Positions 8,805 through 18,357 of a stretch of 64,000 bases of DNA are shown here, piece after piece. The position numbers and the translations under genes were made by a program. The stretch lies in the NCBI RefSeq assembly GCF_009765995.1, contig NZ_LMUI01000008.1:69292-133291 (forward strand). Reading direction: 5' to 3'. How positions within the stretch are numbered: position 1 is the first letter of the stretch; each line of letters opens with the position of its first letter. The notes below the pieces were generated by a model that worked only from the letters and a program-made list of their open reading frames with translations, ran no database searches and had not been told where the DNA came from. This DNA is from Methylocapsa sp. S129 (GTDB lineage Bacteria; Pseudomonadota; Alphaproteobacteria; Rhizobiales; Beijerinckiaceae).

Positions 8805-8936
8805 TGCGCCGCCCCTCATCCGGCCGGCTCCGCCGGCCACCTTCTCCCCGCTACGCGGGGCGAAGGGGCGCGCGTATCCCTTCGCCCCGCGTAGCGGGGA
8901 GAAGGTGGCGCGAAGCGCCGGATGAGGGGCGGCGCA
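8805..8936. repeat. 132-bp palindromic REP-like element between the binding-protein gene and livH
   Basis: Outer arms TGCGCCGCCCCTCATCCGG and its complement close the element. Inside are CCGGCCGGCTCCGCCGGCC-type stems and a long pair built on CACCTTCTCCCCGCTACGCGGGGCGAAGGG and its complement (each arm shown here only in part of its length). As RNA it would form a very long hairpin. Related but divergent elements occur at 34596, 34764, 35298, 40590 and 61106 in this window. Confidence 0.85.
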
Positions 8937-8960
8937 GTCCTTTGACAAAGATTCCGCGCG

Positions 8961-10136
8961 TCAGTTCTTAGCCGCTTTGAACGGATCCTTCACGGCCTCG
9001 ATCGTCGAGAATTCCACATTATAGAGTTCGCCGTCGACCTTTTCGACTTTCCGGACATAGATGTTCTGGATGATGTCGCGCGTCTGCGGGTCGATCGAGA
9101 CGGGGCCGCGCGGGCTGATCCAGCTTGCGCCCTTCATCGCCTCGATCAGAGCGTCGCCGTCGGTCGCGCCTTTGGTCTTCTCCAAAGCGCCATAGACAAG
9201 CGCCATGCCGTCATAGGCGGCGACCGCCATGAAATTGGGGCGCAGGCCGCCATTGGCTTTTTTGAACGCCTCGACGAAAGCCTTGTTCTCGGGCGAGGGA
9301 TGGGCGACCGAATAATGATGCGTCGTCACCGCGCCGAGCGCGGGGTCGCCGATATCGGCAAGGAGATCGTCGTCCGTCACGTCGCCCGTGCCGATCAGCT
9401 TGATTCCGGATTTGTCGAGGCCACGCTCAGCGAATTGCTTCATGAAGGCGCTGCCCTGGCCCGACGGCACGAAGACGAAGACGGCGTCCGGCGCGTCATC
9501 TTTCACGCGCTGCAGGAACGGCGCGAAATCGGGATTCTTGAGCGGCGCCCGGATTTGCTCCACCACCGTTCCGCCGCCCTTGGTGAATGTGTCGCTGAAC
9601 CATTTCTCCGCGTCATTGCCGGGGCCGTAATCGGTGACGAAGGTCACGACTTTGTGGATGCCGTTCTTGAGCGACCATTCGGCCATCGGCGCGGCGGCTT
9701 GCGGCAGCGTGAAGGAGGTGCGCACGATATAGGGCGACTTCTCGGTGATCATCGCGGTCGCGGCGGCGGTGACGATTTCCGGAACCTTGGCCTCGGTCGC
9801 GACCGGCGCGACGGCGAGCGCCAGCGGCGTCAGCCCGAAGCCCATCAGCGCTTTCGCCTTGTCGTTGCCGATCAGCTCTTGCGCAAGGCGCTTGGTGACG
9901 TCGGCGGCGCCGCCGTCGTCCTTGATGATGAGCGCGATCTTTTTGCCGGCGACGCTGGCGCCGTGTTGCTGGAGATAGAGCTGCGCGCCGGCCTGTTCCT
10001 GTTTGCCAGTGCTGGCGGCCTGCCCGGTCATCGGCAGGATCAGGCCGATATTGACGACATCGTCGTCGGCGAAAGCCGCGCTCGCCGCGACGATCGCGCC
10101 CGCCGCCAGGCCCGCCCTCAGAATGGCTCGAAGCAT
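8961..10136 (-). CDS. Periplasmic substrate-binding protein of the Liv-type ABC transporter
   Basis: 391 residues. Signal peptide MLRAILRAGLAAGAIVAASAAFA, then the periplasmic binding fold type 1 with VNIGLILPMTGQAASTGKQEQAGAQLYLQQHG, KIALIIKDDGG and the later FMAVAAYDGMALVYGALEKTKG. It captures the solute and delivers it to LivHM. The ATG follows GGGGGAGACGGAAC. It is the first gene of the transporter operon; the 199-bp gap to livH holds the long palindrome. Solute unknown: members of this family bind amino acids, but aromatic-acid versions such as CouP have the same layout. Confidence 0.9.
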   Translation of the reverse strand: MLRAILRAGLAAGAIVAASAAFADDDVVNIGLILPMTGQAASTGKQEQAGAQLYLQQHGASVAGKKIALIIKDDGGAADVTKRLAQELIGNDKAKALMGFGLTPLALAVAPVATEAKVPEIVTAAATAMITEKSPYIVRTSFTLPQAAAPMAEWSLKNGIHKVVTFVTDYGPGNDAEKWFSDTFTKGGGTVVEQIRAPLKNPDFAPFLQRVKDDAPDAVFVFVPSGQGSAFMKQFAERGLDKSGIKLIGTGDVTDDDLLADIGDPALGAVTTHHYSVAHPSPENKAFVEAFKKANGGLRPNFMAVAAYDGMALVYGALEKTKGATDGDALIEAMKGASWISPRGPVSIDPQTRDIIQNIYVRKVEKVDGELYNVEFSTIEAVKDPFKAAKN

Positions 10137-10359
10137 GTTCCGTCTCCCCCGCTATGCGCCCTTCGAGGCGCCAATTCGACGAGGCGAACCATCCACGACC
10201 CCCAGTCAATAGACAAGAGCCGCCGCGTCATTCTTTTGTATTGGGACAAGCCCAGAATCCCGATGCGCCCGTTCATGGACAAGCGCCGGCAAACGCGATT
10301 GACTACGCCGCGACGGCAAAGGGGAATCTCGCGCCGACGGTTCAACCCAGGGAGGCCCC

Positions 10360-12735
10360 ATGATCGTTCGTCTGCTGAAATGGGCGTTGATTCTCGTCGT
10401 CGCGCTCGTCGTTCTCGCCGCGGGCGCCGTCGCCTTCCTCTTCTACCGGGCGATGCCCGATTACAGCGGCGCCGCGCGCTTGCCGGGCCTCTCGGGCGAA
10501 GTGCGGGTCTATCGCGACCTCCACGGCGTCCCCCATATTTTCGCGCCTTCGATGAACGATTCCGCGCGCGCGCTAGGCTACATCCACGCGAGCGAGCGGC
10601 TCTATCAGATGGAAATCCAGCGCCGCGCCGGGCAGGGCAGGCTTGCCGAGGTCGCGGGCGCCGATCTCGTCGGAATCGACAAATTCATCCGCACTCTGGG
10701 CTTTTATCGTCTGGCGACCAGCAGCTTTGCGGCTCTCAGCCCCGAAACGCAAGCCTATTACCAGGCCTATGCCGATGGCGTGAATGCGTTCTTGACAAGT
10801 CACAAGGGCCGGCTGCCGCCCGAATTCCTGATTCTCGGCGACGACCCCGAGCCGTGGCAGCCGGCCGATTCGCTGGTCTGGGGCAAGCTGATGAGCCTGC
10901 AGCTCAGCAATAATTACGCGCTCGAGGAAGCGCGCGCCGAACTCGCGCAAAAAATACCGCCCGATATGGCGCGGCTGCTGTTTCCCGGCGCTCCAGCCGG
11001 TTCTCCAATCACGACGCTTCCGGTCAGCAATTCCAGGCATTCGGAGCTTCCGTCGGCTCGCGATCAACTCGGCGCGCTTATTTCGCTTGATCACGGCGCC
11101 TCCAACGAATGGGTCATTTCGGGCGCCCGCACGCAGACCGGCAAGCCGATCCTCGCCAATGATCCGCATCTCGGCCTGGAGGCGCCGATCCTGTGGTATC
11201 TCGCGCGCATCGTGACGCCGGAGCTTTCAATCAAAGGCGCCACGGTGCCGGGGGTGCCCGGCGTGCTGCTCGGGCAGAACGATCATATCGCCTGGGGGTT
11301 CACGACGGCCGACACCGATACGCAGGATCTGTTCATCGAGACGATCGATCCGAAAAGCCCCACGCAATATCTGACGCCCGGCGGCTCCGAGCCCTTCGCC
11401 ACGCACGACGAAATCATCCATGTCAAAAATGCGCCCGACATCGTCCTGAAAGTGCGCGCGACCCGGCACGGGCCGGTTCTCTCGGATATTGAAAAAGGGT
11501 TGGCGTCGCTGGCCGGCGATGGCAAGGTTATTGCGCTCGCCTTTACCGGTCTTGGCGATCACGACACGACGACCGAGGCGCTGATGCGCGTCAACCGCGC
11601 CGAAAATTGGGATCAGTTTCTCGAAGCGCTGAAATTATATCAGACGCCGACTCAGAACATCGTCTTCGCCGATATCGCGGGCAATATCGGCTTCATTAGC
11701 CCCGGCCTCGTGCCTTTGCGCAAATCGGGCGACGGGCTGACGCCCGCGGACGGGGCGAGCGGCGAAAAAGACTGGATGGGCTTCGTGCCCTTCGCCCAAT
11801 TGCCGCAAGCCTATAATCCGCCGACCGGCTTCCTGTTCAACGCCAACAACGCCAATGTGCCGGACGATAATGTCCCCACGTTCGGGCGCGATTGGGAAGA
11901 GCCTTATCGGGCGCGCCGCATCCAGCAATTCTTCGATACGATCGACAAGCATTCGCTCGACACATCCGCCGCGATGCAGGCCGATCTTGTCTCGCTGGCC
12001 GCGACCGATTTTCTGCCGCTCCTCAAACGCATCGCGCCTACCGATGAGCGCGCCAAACAGGCGCTCGCTTTGCTGGCGGGTTGGGATGGCAAGATGGACA
12101 AGGATCGGCCGGAGCCGCTGATTTTTGAGGCGTGGCTCAGCGCCCTGCGCCGCATCATGATCGACGAGAAAACCGGCCTCCATCTGGCGGAAAAAGGTCC
12201 CTATGCGGCGATGACTCTATTCTCGCTGCTGACCGACCATCCGCAATGGTGCGACGTTGCGCAAAAGCCCGATCCCGATTGCCGTCAGACGATCGAACGC
12301 GCGCTCCACGAATCCCTGGCTCTGCTGGCGCAGCGCGATGGCGAAGATATGACGAAATGGCGCTGGGGCGCCGAGCATATCTCGCAATTGGCGCACAAGC
12401 TCTACAGCCATGTGCCCCTGCTCGATCGTTTGAGCGATCTCTCGCTGCCCGCCAGCGGCGGGTTCTATACGCTCGACCGCGGCGAGGGGTTCAACCCGAA
12501 GCCGGACCATCCCTTCGCCCGCGCCCATGCCGCCGGCTTCCGCGGCCTCTATGACCTTGGCGATCCCGACAAGACGCGTTTCATTATCGCGACGGGCGAG
12601 TCCGGGCATATCTTCTCAAGCCATTACGGCGATCTGGTTCCACTATGGAGCGCCGGCAGGACGATCACGCTGACGGGCTCGGAGGCTGAGCTGAAACAAA
12701 GTGGGGCGGAGGAATTGGTGTTCTCGGGGAGATAG
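10360..12735 (+). CDS. Penicillin acylase family protein (N-terminal nucleophile hydrolase)
   Basis: 791 residues. One N-terminal membrane segment (residues about 5-28) anchors or exports it. The alpha chain is followed by the autocleavage site HGASNEWVISG, with Ser248 as the predicted new N-terminal nucleophile; upstream YIHASERLYQMEIQRRAGQGRLAE and downstream ILANDPHLGLEAPILWY and GFTTADTDTQDLF are family blocks. These enzymes hydrolyse amides such as beta-lactam side chains or acyl-homoserine lactones in the periplasm. GGAGG lies 4 bp before the ATG. It stands alone, divergent from the Liv operon. Real substrate unknown. Confidence 0.9.
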   Translation: MIVRLLKWALILVVALVVLAAGAVAFLFYRAMPDYSGAARLPGLSGEVRVYRDLHGVPHIFAPSMNDSARALGYIHASERLYQMEIQRRAGQGRLAEVAGADLVGIDKFIRTLGFYRLATSSFAALSPETQAYYQAYADGVNAFLTSHKGRLPPEFLILGDDPEPWQPADSLVWGKLMSLQLSNNYALEEARAELAQKIPPDMARLLFPGAPAGSPITTLPVSNSRHSELPSARDQLGALISLDHGASNEWVISGARTQTGKPILANDPHLGLEAPILWYLARIVTPELSIKGATVPGVPGVLLGQNDHIAWGFTTADTDTQDLFIETIDPKSPTQYLTPGGSEPFATHDEIIHVKNAPDIVLKVRATRHGPVLSDIEKGLASLAGDGKVIALAFTGLGDHDTTTEALMRVNRAENWDQFLEALKLYQTPTQNIVFADIAGNIGFISPGLVPLRKSGDGLTPADGASGEKDWMGFVPFAQLPQAYNPPTGFLFNANNANVPDDNVPTFGRDWEEPYRARRIQQFFDTIDKHSLDTSAAMQADLVSLAATDFLPLLKRIAPTDERAKQALALLAGWDGKMDKDRPEPLIFEAWLSALRRIMIDEKTGLHLAEKGPYAAMTLFSLLTDHPQWCDVAQKPDPDCRQTIERALHESLALLAQRDGEDMTKWRWGAEHISQLAHKLYSHVPLLDRLSDLSLPASGGFYTLDRGEGFNPKPDHPFARAHAAGFRGLYDLGDPDKTRFIIATGESGHIFSSHYGDLVPLWSAGRTITLTGSEAELKQSGAEELVFSGR

Positions 12736-12796
12736 GAAGCACCCGCGGGCCGCCAAGCGGCCAAGCCGCAGTCAAGCGAAGCGATGCTTCTCCGCC

Positions 12797-13984
12797 TCAA
12801 AACCTTTCTGTTCCCGGCGTCATCCCGAGAAACACGCGCCCGAACACTTCCAAGTTTCGTTGTGCGAACGCCAGGTGCTGGCCGGCGGCGTTTACGTCGC
12901 GAAGACAAGCGGCGAATGGCAGCCGTTCATCGAGGGCGCTGCCGCCGGCCGCCTCATACATCAGCGTCACCGTTTGTTTGCTGGCCCGCAGCGCATTCCA
13001 ACACGCGAGCCGCACCAGCGCCCGCAATCGGACTTCGCGCGCGTTTCCCGCCTGCGCCGCCTGCCACATTTCCCCGACCGCGTCGAACAGGAATGCGCGC
13101 GCCGAGCGCAATTCCGCTTCCGCTCGCGCAACATCGGCCTGCACGCCCGGCTGTTCGCCTAACGGCGCCGACGCGCCGGATGGCGTCTTGCGGCCGGCCA
13201 GCGCCATGAGCGCCTCGATCGCCGCCCGCGCTACGCCCAGCGCCACCGGCGTGATGCCAATGGCGAAGGCGGTGATGAATGGCAGCGCGTCGAGCGGGCC
13301 TCTTATCGGCGCGGCGGCGTCAAAGCCCCGCATCGGAATCGTGCGCTCGGCGGGCGCGATTAGTCCCTCCATCTCGAAGTCATGGCTGCCGCTAGCGCGC
13401 AGGCCGCCGGCGTCCCAATTGTCGTGGATGCGTACGGATTCCGTCGGGACGATCGCTGCAAGAAGAGCCGGGCGACCGGCTTCATCCCGGCGCGGCGCGC
13501 CGTCCGTCTCCCGGATCGTGCACATGCCGATCGTCCAGGCGCTGTGGCGGATGAAGCTGCCATAGCTCCAGCGGCCGCTGACGCGCCAGCCCCCGCCTGG
13601 AATTTCAGTCGCCGCGCCGACGGGATTGCCGCTACCGACCAGGCAGCCCCGGCCGGGGCCGAACATCGAAGCGGCGACCTCTGGCGCGAGCAGACCCGCT
13701 AGCCGCGCATTGCTCGCTGCGACGGCGGCGCACCAGCCGACCGCGCCATCCAGCCGGCCGACCGCCTCGATCACCCGGATATAGTCTTCGGGCGACAGTT
13801 CCGCGCCGCCGAGCGCCCGCGGCAGCCACAGCCGGGTCAGCCCCGCTTCCTCCAGCGCCGCGGCGAGCGGCGCCGGCAGGTCGCGCGATCGGACGAGTTC
13901 CGCTCGATGCGCCGAGACCAGCGGCGCTAGCCCCTCCGCCGCTGCAATCAGCGCCGCCGTAGAAGTTTCCGCCGCGCGCCGCAT
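12797..13984 (-). CDS. Acyl-CoA dehydrogenase-like flavoprotein (class D monooxygenase type)
   Basis: 395 residues from the ATG at 13984. N-terminal helical domain with LEEAGLTRLWLPRALGGAELSPEDYIRVIEAVGRLDGAVGWCAAV, middle beta domain with GGGWRVSGRWSYGSFIRHSAWTIGMC, and the C-terminal type-2 domain ending RNLEVFGRVFLGMTPGTERF. This build fits the flavin-dependent hydroxylases that use reduced flavin from a partner reductase (HsaA/HpaB-like) better than true acyl-CoA dehydrogenases, and the catalytic Glu of the latter is not evident. No reductase gene is adjacent. An upstream ATG at 14023 lacks a ribosome-binding site. Confidence 0.75.
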   Translation of the reverse strand: MRRAAETSTAALIAAAEGLAPLVSAHRAELVRSRDLPAPLAAALEEAGLTRLWLPRALGGAELSPEDYIRVIEAVGRLDGAVGWCAAVAASNARLAGLLAPEVAASMFGPGRGCLVGSGNPVGAATEIPGGGWRVSGRWSYGSFIRHSAWTIGMCTIRETDGAPRRDEAGRPALLAAIVPTESVRIHDNWDAGGLRASGSHDFEMEGLIAPAERTIPMRGFDAAAPIRGPLDALPFITAFAIGITPVALGVARAAIEALMALAGRKTPSGASAPLGEQPGVQADVARAEAELRSARAFLFDAVGEMWQAAQAGNAREVRLRALVRLACWNALRASKQTVTLMYEAAGGSALDERLPFAACLRDVNAAGQHLAFAQRNLEVFGRVFLGMTPGTERF

Positions 13985-14183
13985 CGTTCGTCCGCCTGCC
14001 TCTGTCGCGCGGAAGGCTAACATTGCGGGAAATGGCGCGGTAGCGCGTCCGCGCCAATGCGCGCATATGGCGCAGGGCGCCACGACAAGACCGGCGCGTC
14101 TTCTCTTTGATTGGAATCGAACGATCGCGATAGAAATGCCCGCGATTGAGGCGCCGTTGCTTTCGCTCTGGCCTTGGCGAGCG

Positions 14184-14633
14184 TTACACCTTCGCCACCC
14201 GCAGCAGCGATCCTTCCTCGACCCCCGTCACCCGCACTTTCGCGCCCGCGCCCATATCTTCGCCCGTCACGCGCCAGACGCTGTCGTCGACGCGGATATT
14301 GCCAAAGCCGCGTTCGATCGGCTGGTCGAGGAAGAATTCCTTGCCGACGAGGCCATGCGCGCGGCTGAGCGGTTGCGGCGCCGAGCGCCGGTCGAGCGAG
14401 CCATAGACTCGCCGCCCGATAATCACGAGGACGACAACCAAAGCAGCGAACAGGAAAAGCTGCGCGGTGAATTCCAGCGGCCAGACGAATTCGACCGCGC
14501 CAAGGATCAGCGCCGCCGCGCCGATCCAGATCAGAAATGCGCCGGGCGCGATTGTTTCGGCCGCGCAGAGAATGAACCCGGCGACGAGCCAGACGATATA
14601 GTCGCCATGCGAAAACAGGCCGATGTCGGACAT
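14184..14633 (-). CDS. NfeD family membrane protein
   Basis: 149 residues: three or four hydrophobic segments (IVWLVAGFILCAAETIAPGAFLIWIGAAALILGAVEFVW, LFLFAALVVVLVIIG) followed by a small beta-barrel domain (GLVGKEFFLDQPIERGFGNIRVDDSVWRVTGEDMGAGAKVRVTGVEEGSLLRV), the OB-fold of NfeD. It is placed 10 bp after the SPFH gene; NfeD proteins commonly work with their SPFH partner in membrane quality control (QmcA/YbbK-type pair). Confidence 0.9.
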   Translation of the reverse strand: MSDIGLFSHGDYIVWLVAGFILCAAETIAPGAFLIWIGAAALILGAVEFVWPLEFTAQLFLFAALVVVLVIIGRRVYGSLDRRSAPQPLSRAHGLVGKEFFLDQPIERGFGNIRVDDSVWRVTGEDMGAGAKVRVTGVEEGSLLRVAKV

Positions 14634-14643
14634 CACAGGCCTG

Positions 14644-15666
14644 TCAGGTTGGAGTGGTCGGCCCAAACGGCGTGGGAGCCGGCGGGGTTGGCGGCACGAC
14701 ATTGCGCAGTGGCCGCGCGGGTCGCGACGCGTCGGCGGCGCGTCCCTCGCCCAGCGCGCTCGCCGCGATCTCGGAAAGCCCCCCCAATGTGCCGGCGAGC
14801 GAGGCCAGATCCAGCGGCACGATGAACACCTTCTGGTTCGGCGCTTCCGCCAAGGCCTGAATCGACTTCACATATTTTTCGGCGATGAAATAATTGAGCG
14901 CGGCCAGATCGCCCTCGGCGAGCGCCTTGCTCAGCATATTGGTCGCGGCCGCCTCGGCCTGGGCCGAACGTTCGCGCGCTTCGGCGTCGCGGAAGGCGGC
15001 TTCCTTGCGCCCTTCGGCCTCCAGTACGACCGCCGCCTTTTTGCCTTCGGCGCGGGTGATGTCGGCCTGGCGCATGCCTTCGGCGTCGAGGATGACCGCG
15101 CGCTTTTCGCGCTCGGCTTTCATCTGCCGGCCCATCGCCTCGATGAGGTCCTTGGGCGGTTCGATATCCTTGATCTCGATGCGCGTGACCTTGATGCCCC
15201 ACGGCAAGGCGGCGGCGTCGATGACGGTGAGCAGCCGCACGTTGATCTCGTCGCGATGCGACAGCAATTGGTCGAGATCCATCGAGCCCATCACCGTGCG
15301 GATATTGGTCATCACGAGATTGAGCAGCGCCTGTTCGAGATTGGACACTTCGTAGGACGCGCGCCGCACGTCGAGCACCTGAAAGAAGGCGACGCCGTCG
15401 ACTTTGACGGTCGCATTGTCCTTGGTGATGATTTCCTGGCTGGGAACGTCGATCACCTGCTCCATCACGTTCAATTTACGGCCGACGCGGTCGAAATAAG
15501 GGATAATGACGCCAAGACCCGGCGTGAGGGTTTTGTTGTAGCGGCCGAACCGCTCGACCGTGTAATTATAACCCTGCGGCACCTGCCGAATCCCCATCAT
15601 CACCGTGATGAGGACGAATAGAACAAGGATGATGGCGAATACGCTGAATCCGGCGAGCATCGGCAT
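14644..15666 (-). CDS. SPFH/band 7 domain protein (QmcA/paraslipin-like)
   Basis: 340 residues: N-terminal membrane anchor (GFSVFAIILVLFVLITVMMG), then the SPFH domain (IRQVPQGYNYTVERFGRYNKTLTPGLGVIIPYFDRVGRKLNVMEQVIDVPSQEIITKDNATVKVDGVAFFQV), a long charged coiled coil rich in A and E (about residues 195-265), and a Pro-rich tail. It probably builds oligomeric membrane microdomains that hold proteases such as FtsH. Operon with the NfeD gene. Confidence 0.92.
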   Translation of the reverse strand: MPMLAGFSVFAIILVLFVLITVMMGIRQVPQGYNYTVERFGRYNKTLTPGLGVIIPYFDRVGRKLNVMEQVIDVPSQEIITKDNATVKVDGVAFFQVLDVRRASYEVSNLEQALLNLVMTNIRTVMGSMDLDQLLSHRDEINVRLLTVIDAAALPWGIKVTRIEIKDIEPPKDLIEAMGRQMKAEREKRAVILDAEGMRQADITRAEGKKAAVVLEAEGRKEAAFRDAEARERSAQAEAAATNMLSKALAEGDLAALNYFIAEKYVKSIQALAEAPNQKVFIVPLDLASLAGTLGGLSEIAASALGEGRAADASRPARPLRNVVPPTPPAPTPFGPTTPT

Positions 15667-15840
15667 AGGAATCTCCCCCTCGCCCGAAAGCGGGCGCGCG
15701 AATCGGGCGGCTCAGGCTTACGGGACGGGCTCTTCTATCGCTTGCGCGGGGGAAAGACTATGGGCGGAGCGAACGGATCGAGCTGCTGTCATGGCTTCGC
15801 TCCGCTCTCATTGACGGCAGAATGAACTTAAGGATTTCTC

Positions 15841-16866
15841 ATGGAATATCGTCGGTTGGGCGCATCGGGTTTTACGGTTCCGGTGCTGAGTTTTGGCTGC
15901 GGCACGTTTGGCGGCAAGGGTGATTTTTTCCAGGCTTGGGGCTCGACCGACGATAATGGCGCGCGCCGGATCGTCGACATCTGCCTTGAGGCCGGCGTCT
16001 CGATGTTCGACAGCGCGGATATTTATTCGGCCGGCGAGTCCGAGCGCATCCTCGGGACCGCCATCAAGGGACGGCGCGACAAGGTGATCGTCTCGACCAA
16101 GGCGACGTTCCGTTCAGGTGAGGCCGCCAATGATGTGGGCTCGTCGCGCTTCCATCTGATCCAGGCCTGCGAGGCCGCGCTTAAACGGCTTGGCACCGAT
16201 TATATCGACCTCTTCCAATTGCATGGTTTCGACGCGCTGACGCCGGTCGAGGAAGTGCTGTCGGCGCTCGACGATCTCGTGCGCGCGGGCAAGATACGTT
16301 ACGTCGGCGCCTCCAATTTCTCCGGCTGGCATCTGATGAAATCGCTCAGCGCGGCCGATCGTTACGGCTATCCCCGTTATGTCGCCAACCAGACCTATTA
16401 TTCGCTGGTCGGGCGCGATTACGAATGGGAGCTGATGCCGCTCGGCCTCGACCAGGGCGTCGGCGCGGTTGTCTGGAGCCCGCTCGGCTGGGGCCGGCTG
16501 ACCGGCAAGATCCGGCGCGGCGCGCCGCTGCCCGAACTGAGCCGCTTGCATAAGACGGCCGACAACGGCCCGCAGATGAGCGACGACTATCTCTACGGGG
16601 TCGTCGATGCGCTCGACGAAGTCGCCAGGCAGACCGGTAAATCCGTGCCGCAGATCGCGCTGAACTGGCTGCTGCGGCGCCCGACCGTCGCGACGCTGAT
16701 CATCGGCGCGCGCGACGAAGAACAATTGCGTCAGAACCTGGGCGCCGTCGGCTGGAGCCTGACAGCCGACCAGATCGCGCTGCTCGACAAGGCGAGCGCC
16801 GCTCCGCTCGCCTATCCCTATTGGCATCAGCGCGGCTTTGCTGAACGCAATCCGCCGCCGGTGTGA
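15841..16866 (+). CDS. Aldo/keto reductase
   Basis: 341-residue TIM-barrel oxidoreductase using NADPH. Catalytic tetrad visible as Asp57, Tyr62 (FDSADIYSAGESE), Lys87 (VSTKATF) and His128 (LFQLHGFD). The cofactor end has TLIIGARDEEQLRQNLGAVGWSL, typical of the AKR11/12-like family. AAGGA lies upstream of the ATG. It stands alone between the SPFH gene, which is divergent, and a gene-free stretch. Substrate unknown. Confidence 0.92.
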   Translation: MEYRRLGASGFTVPVLSFGCGTFGGKGDFFQAWGSTDDNGARRIVDICLEAGVSMFDSADIYSAGESERILGTAIKGRRDKVIVSTKATFRSGEAANDVGSSRFHLIQACEAALKRLGTDYIDLFQLHGFDALTPVEEVLSALDDLVRAGKIRYVGASNFSGWHLMKSLSAADRYGYPRYVANQTYYSLVGRDYEWELMPLGLDQGVGAVVWSPLGWGRLTGKIRRGAPLPELSRLHKTADNGPQMSDDYLYGVVDALDEVARQTGKSVPQIALNWLLRRPTVATLIIGARDEEQLRQNLGAVGWSLTADQIALLDKASAAPLAYPYWHQRGFAERNPPPV

Positions 16867-17271
16867 GGCGGCGGCTCCTTGTCCTTAGGGGCGAGGGGCG
16901 CCAGCGCAACAAAACTGTCGAGGGTGGATTAATCTGGCGGTTTCTGTTTTTTATGATACAATACGCCAATGTTCTATTTTAAAGAATTGATCCAGGGAGA
17001 TCGCCGGACGTTCGAAGGCAGTTCTGCAGGCGGGCGCCAAAGGATCGCGGGCGCTCATCATCTCGTCAATTGGGCTGTCGAACGGCGGCTCAAACAGCGG
17101 CCGGCTTGGGTGCTATTTTTTCCCGTTTTTCGCTTGCAAGTCCTTGATAACGCTCATTCCTGTTAAATAAAATTTTCGAGGGCTCTGGAAAACGTCAATC
17201 TTTACAAAGGGGCAAATCGCCGGCTATCTGCATGAGCCGGCTGATTGGGCGTTTTCCAAGCAAATTCCCAA
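16867..17271. other. Intergenic stretch without a convincing gene
   Basis: 405 bp between two convergent oxidoreductase genes, clearly richer in A/T than its surroundings near 16925-16995 and 17120-17185. It holds TATGATACAAT-like sequence near 16950 and one open frame of 65 codons (16969-17166) with no Shine-Dalgarno and no recognisable protein character. I see no strong hairpin terminator. It may be a remnant of a lost gene. Confidence 0.5.
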
Positions 17272-18267
17272 TCAGATCAGCTTCACCAATTGCTTGCCGA
17301 AATTGCGGCCCTTGAGCATGTCGATAAAGGCCTCCGGCGTCTTCTCCAGCCCCTGCGCGATCGTCTCGCGATAGCGGATGCGCTTTTCCGCGACATGGCC
17401 GGCGAGTTCTTTGAGGGCCTGCGGCCAAAGCGCGAGATGGTCGGACACGATGAAGCCCTCGATCTTGCTGCGCGTGATCAACAGCGTGCCGACATTGTCG
17501 AGGCCGGTCGGCGCGCCTTCGTAAGAGGCGATCAATCCGCAGACGGCGATGCGCGCGAAAGTGTTGAGCCGGCTCATGCAGGTGGCGAAAGGCACGCCGC
17601 CGACATTCTCGAACAATCCGTCGACGCCGTCGGGCAGCGCCGCTTTCAGTTCAGCGACGAAATCGGGCGATTTGTGATCGACGCAGAGGTCATAGCCGAG
17701 CTCTTCGCGCGCATAGGCGCATTTGTCGGGGCCGCCCGCGATCCCCACCGTCTTGGCGCCCGCGATCTTGGCGAGTTGGCCGACGACGGAACCCACCGCC
17801 CCCGTCGCCGCCGAAACGACGATCGTCTCGCCCTTCTTGGGCGCGATGATCTTGTTGAGGCCATACCAGGCGGTGACGCCCGGCATGCCGACGGGTCCAA
17901 GATAGGCCTGGATCGGAATGCGCGTGGCGTCGACGACATTGAGGCCGCTGCCGTCGCTCAGCGAATATTCCTGCCAGCCGCCCATGCCGACGACCTTGTC
18001 GCCGGGCTTGAAGCGCGGATTGTTCGAAGCGACGATCTCGCCGACCGCGCCGCCGCCCATGACGGCGCCCACTTGCTGCGGCTTGGCGTAGGATTTGGAA
18101 TCGTTGAGCCGCCCGCGCATATAGGGATCGAGCGAGAGATAATGATGGCGCACCAAAGCCTGCCCGGCGCCGGGCGTCGGGATCGGCGTCTCGACAAGCC
18201 TGAAGTTCGAAGGCGCCACATGACCCGCGGGCCGGGAATCGAGAACGAATTGTCTGTTGACGGGCAT
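17272..18267 (-). CDS. NADP-dependent oxidoreductase, MDR family (CurA / prostaglandin reductase-like)
   Basis: 331 residues starting MPVNRQF, with GGAGG 8 bp before the ATG at 18267. Shows the LSLDPYMRGR signature of the leukotriene B4 12-hydroxydehydrogenase/CurA group, GAVMGGGAVGEIVAS, the Rossmann motif VSAATGAVGSVVGQLAKIAGAKTVGIAGG, and FENVGG. These enzymes reduce alpha,beta-unsaturated ketones with NADPH and have no zinc. A second member begins at 63180 in this window. Confidence 0.9.
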   Translation of the reverse strand: MPVNRQFVLDSRPAGHVAPSNFRLVETPIPTPGAGQALVRHHYLSLDPYMRGRLNDSKSYAKPQQVGAVMGGGAVGEIVASNNPRFKPGDKVVGMGGWQEYSLSDGSGLNVVDATRIPIQAYLGPVGMPGVTAWYGLNKIIAPKKGETIVVSAATGAVGSVVGQLAKIAGAKTVGIAGGPDKCAYAREELGYDLCVDHKSPDFVAELKAALPDGVDGLFENVGGVPFATCMSRLNTFARIAVCGLIASYEGAPTGLDNVGTLLITRSKIEGFIVSDHLALWPQALKELAGHVAEKRIRYRETIAQGLEKTPEAFIDMLKGRNFGKQLVKLI

Positions 18268-18357
18268 GGCGATTTCCTCCGAGGCCTTAGCCTGTTGTTC
18301 GCGGCGCAACTTAGCCGGTTCTCGCGGCCAAGGGGAGGATAAGGAGTCGGGCGGCCG

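Noticed and set aside
16969-17166. 65-codon open frame after the aldo/keto reductase
   Set aside because: No ribosome-binding site, no protein-like pattern, unusual amino acid mix. Left as intergenic.
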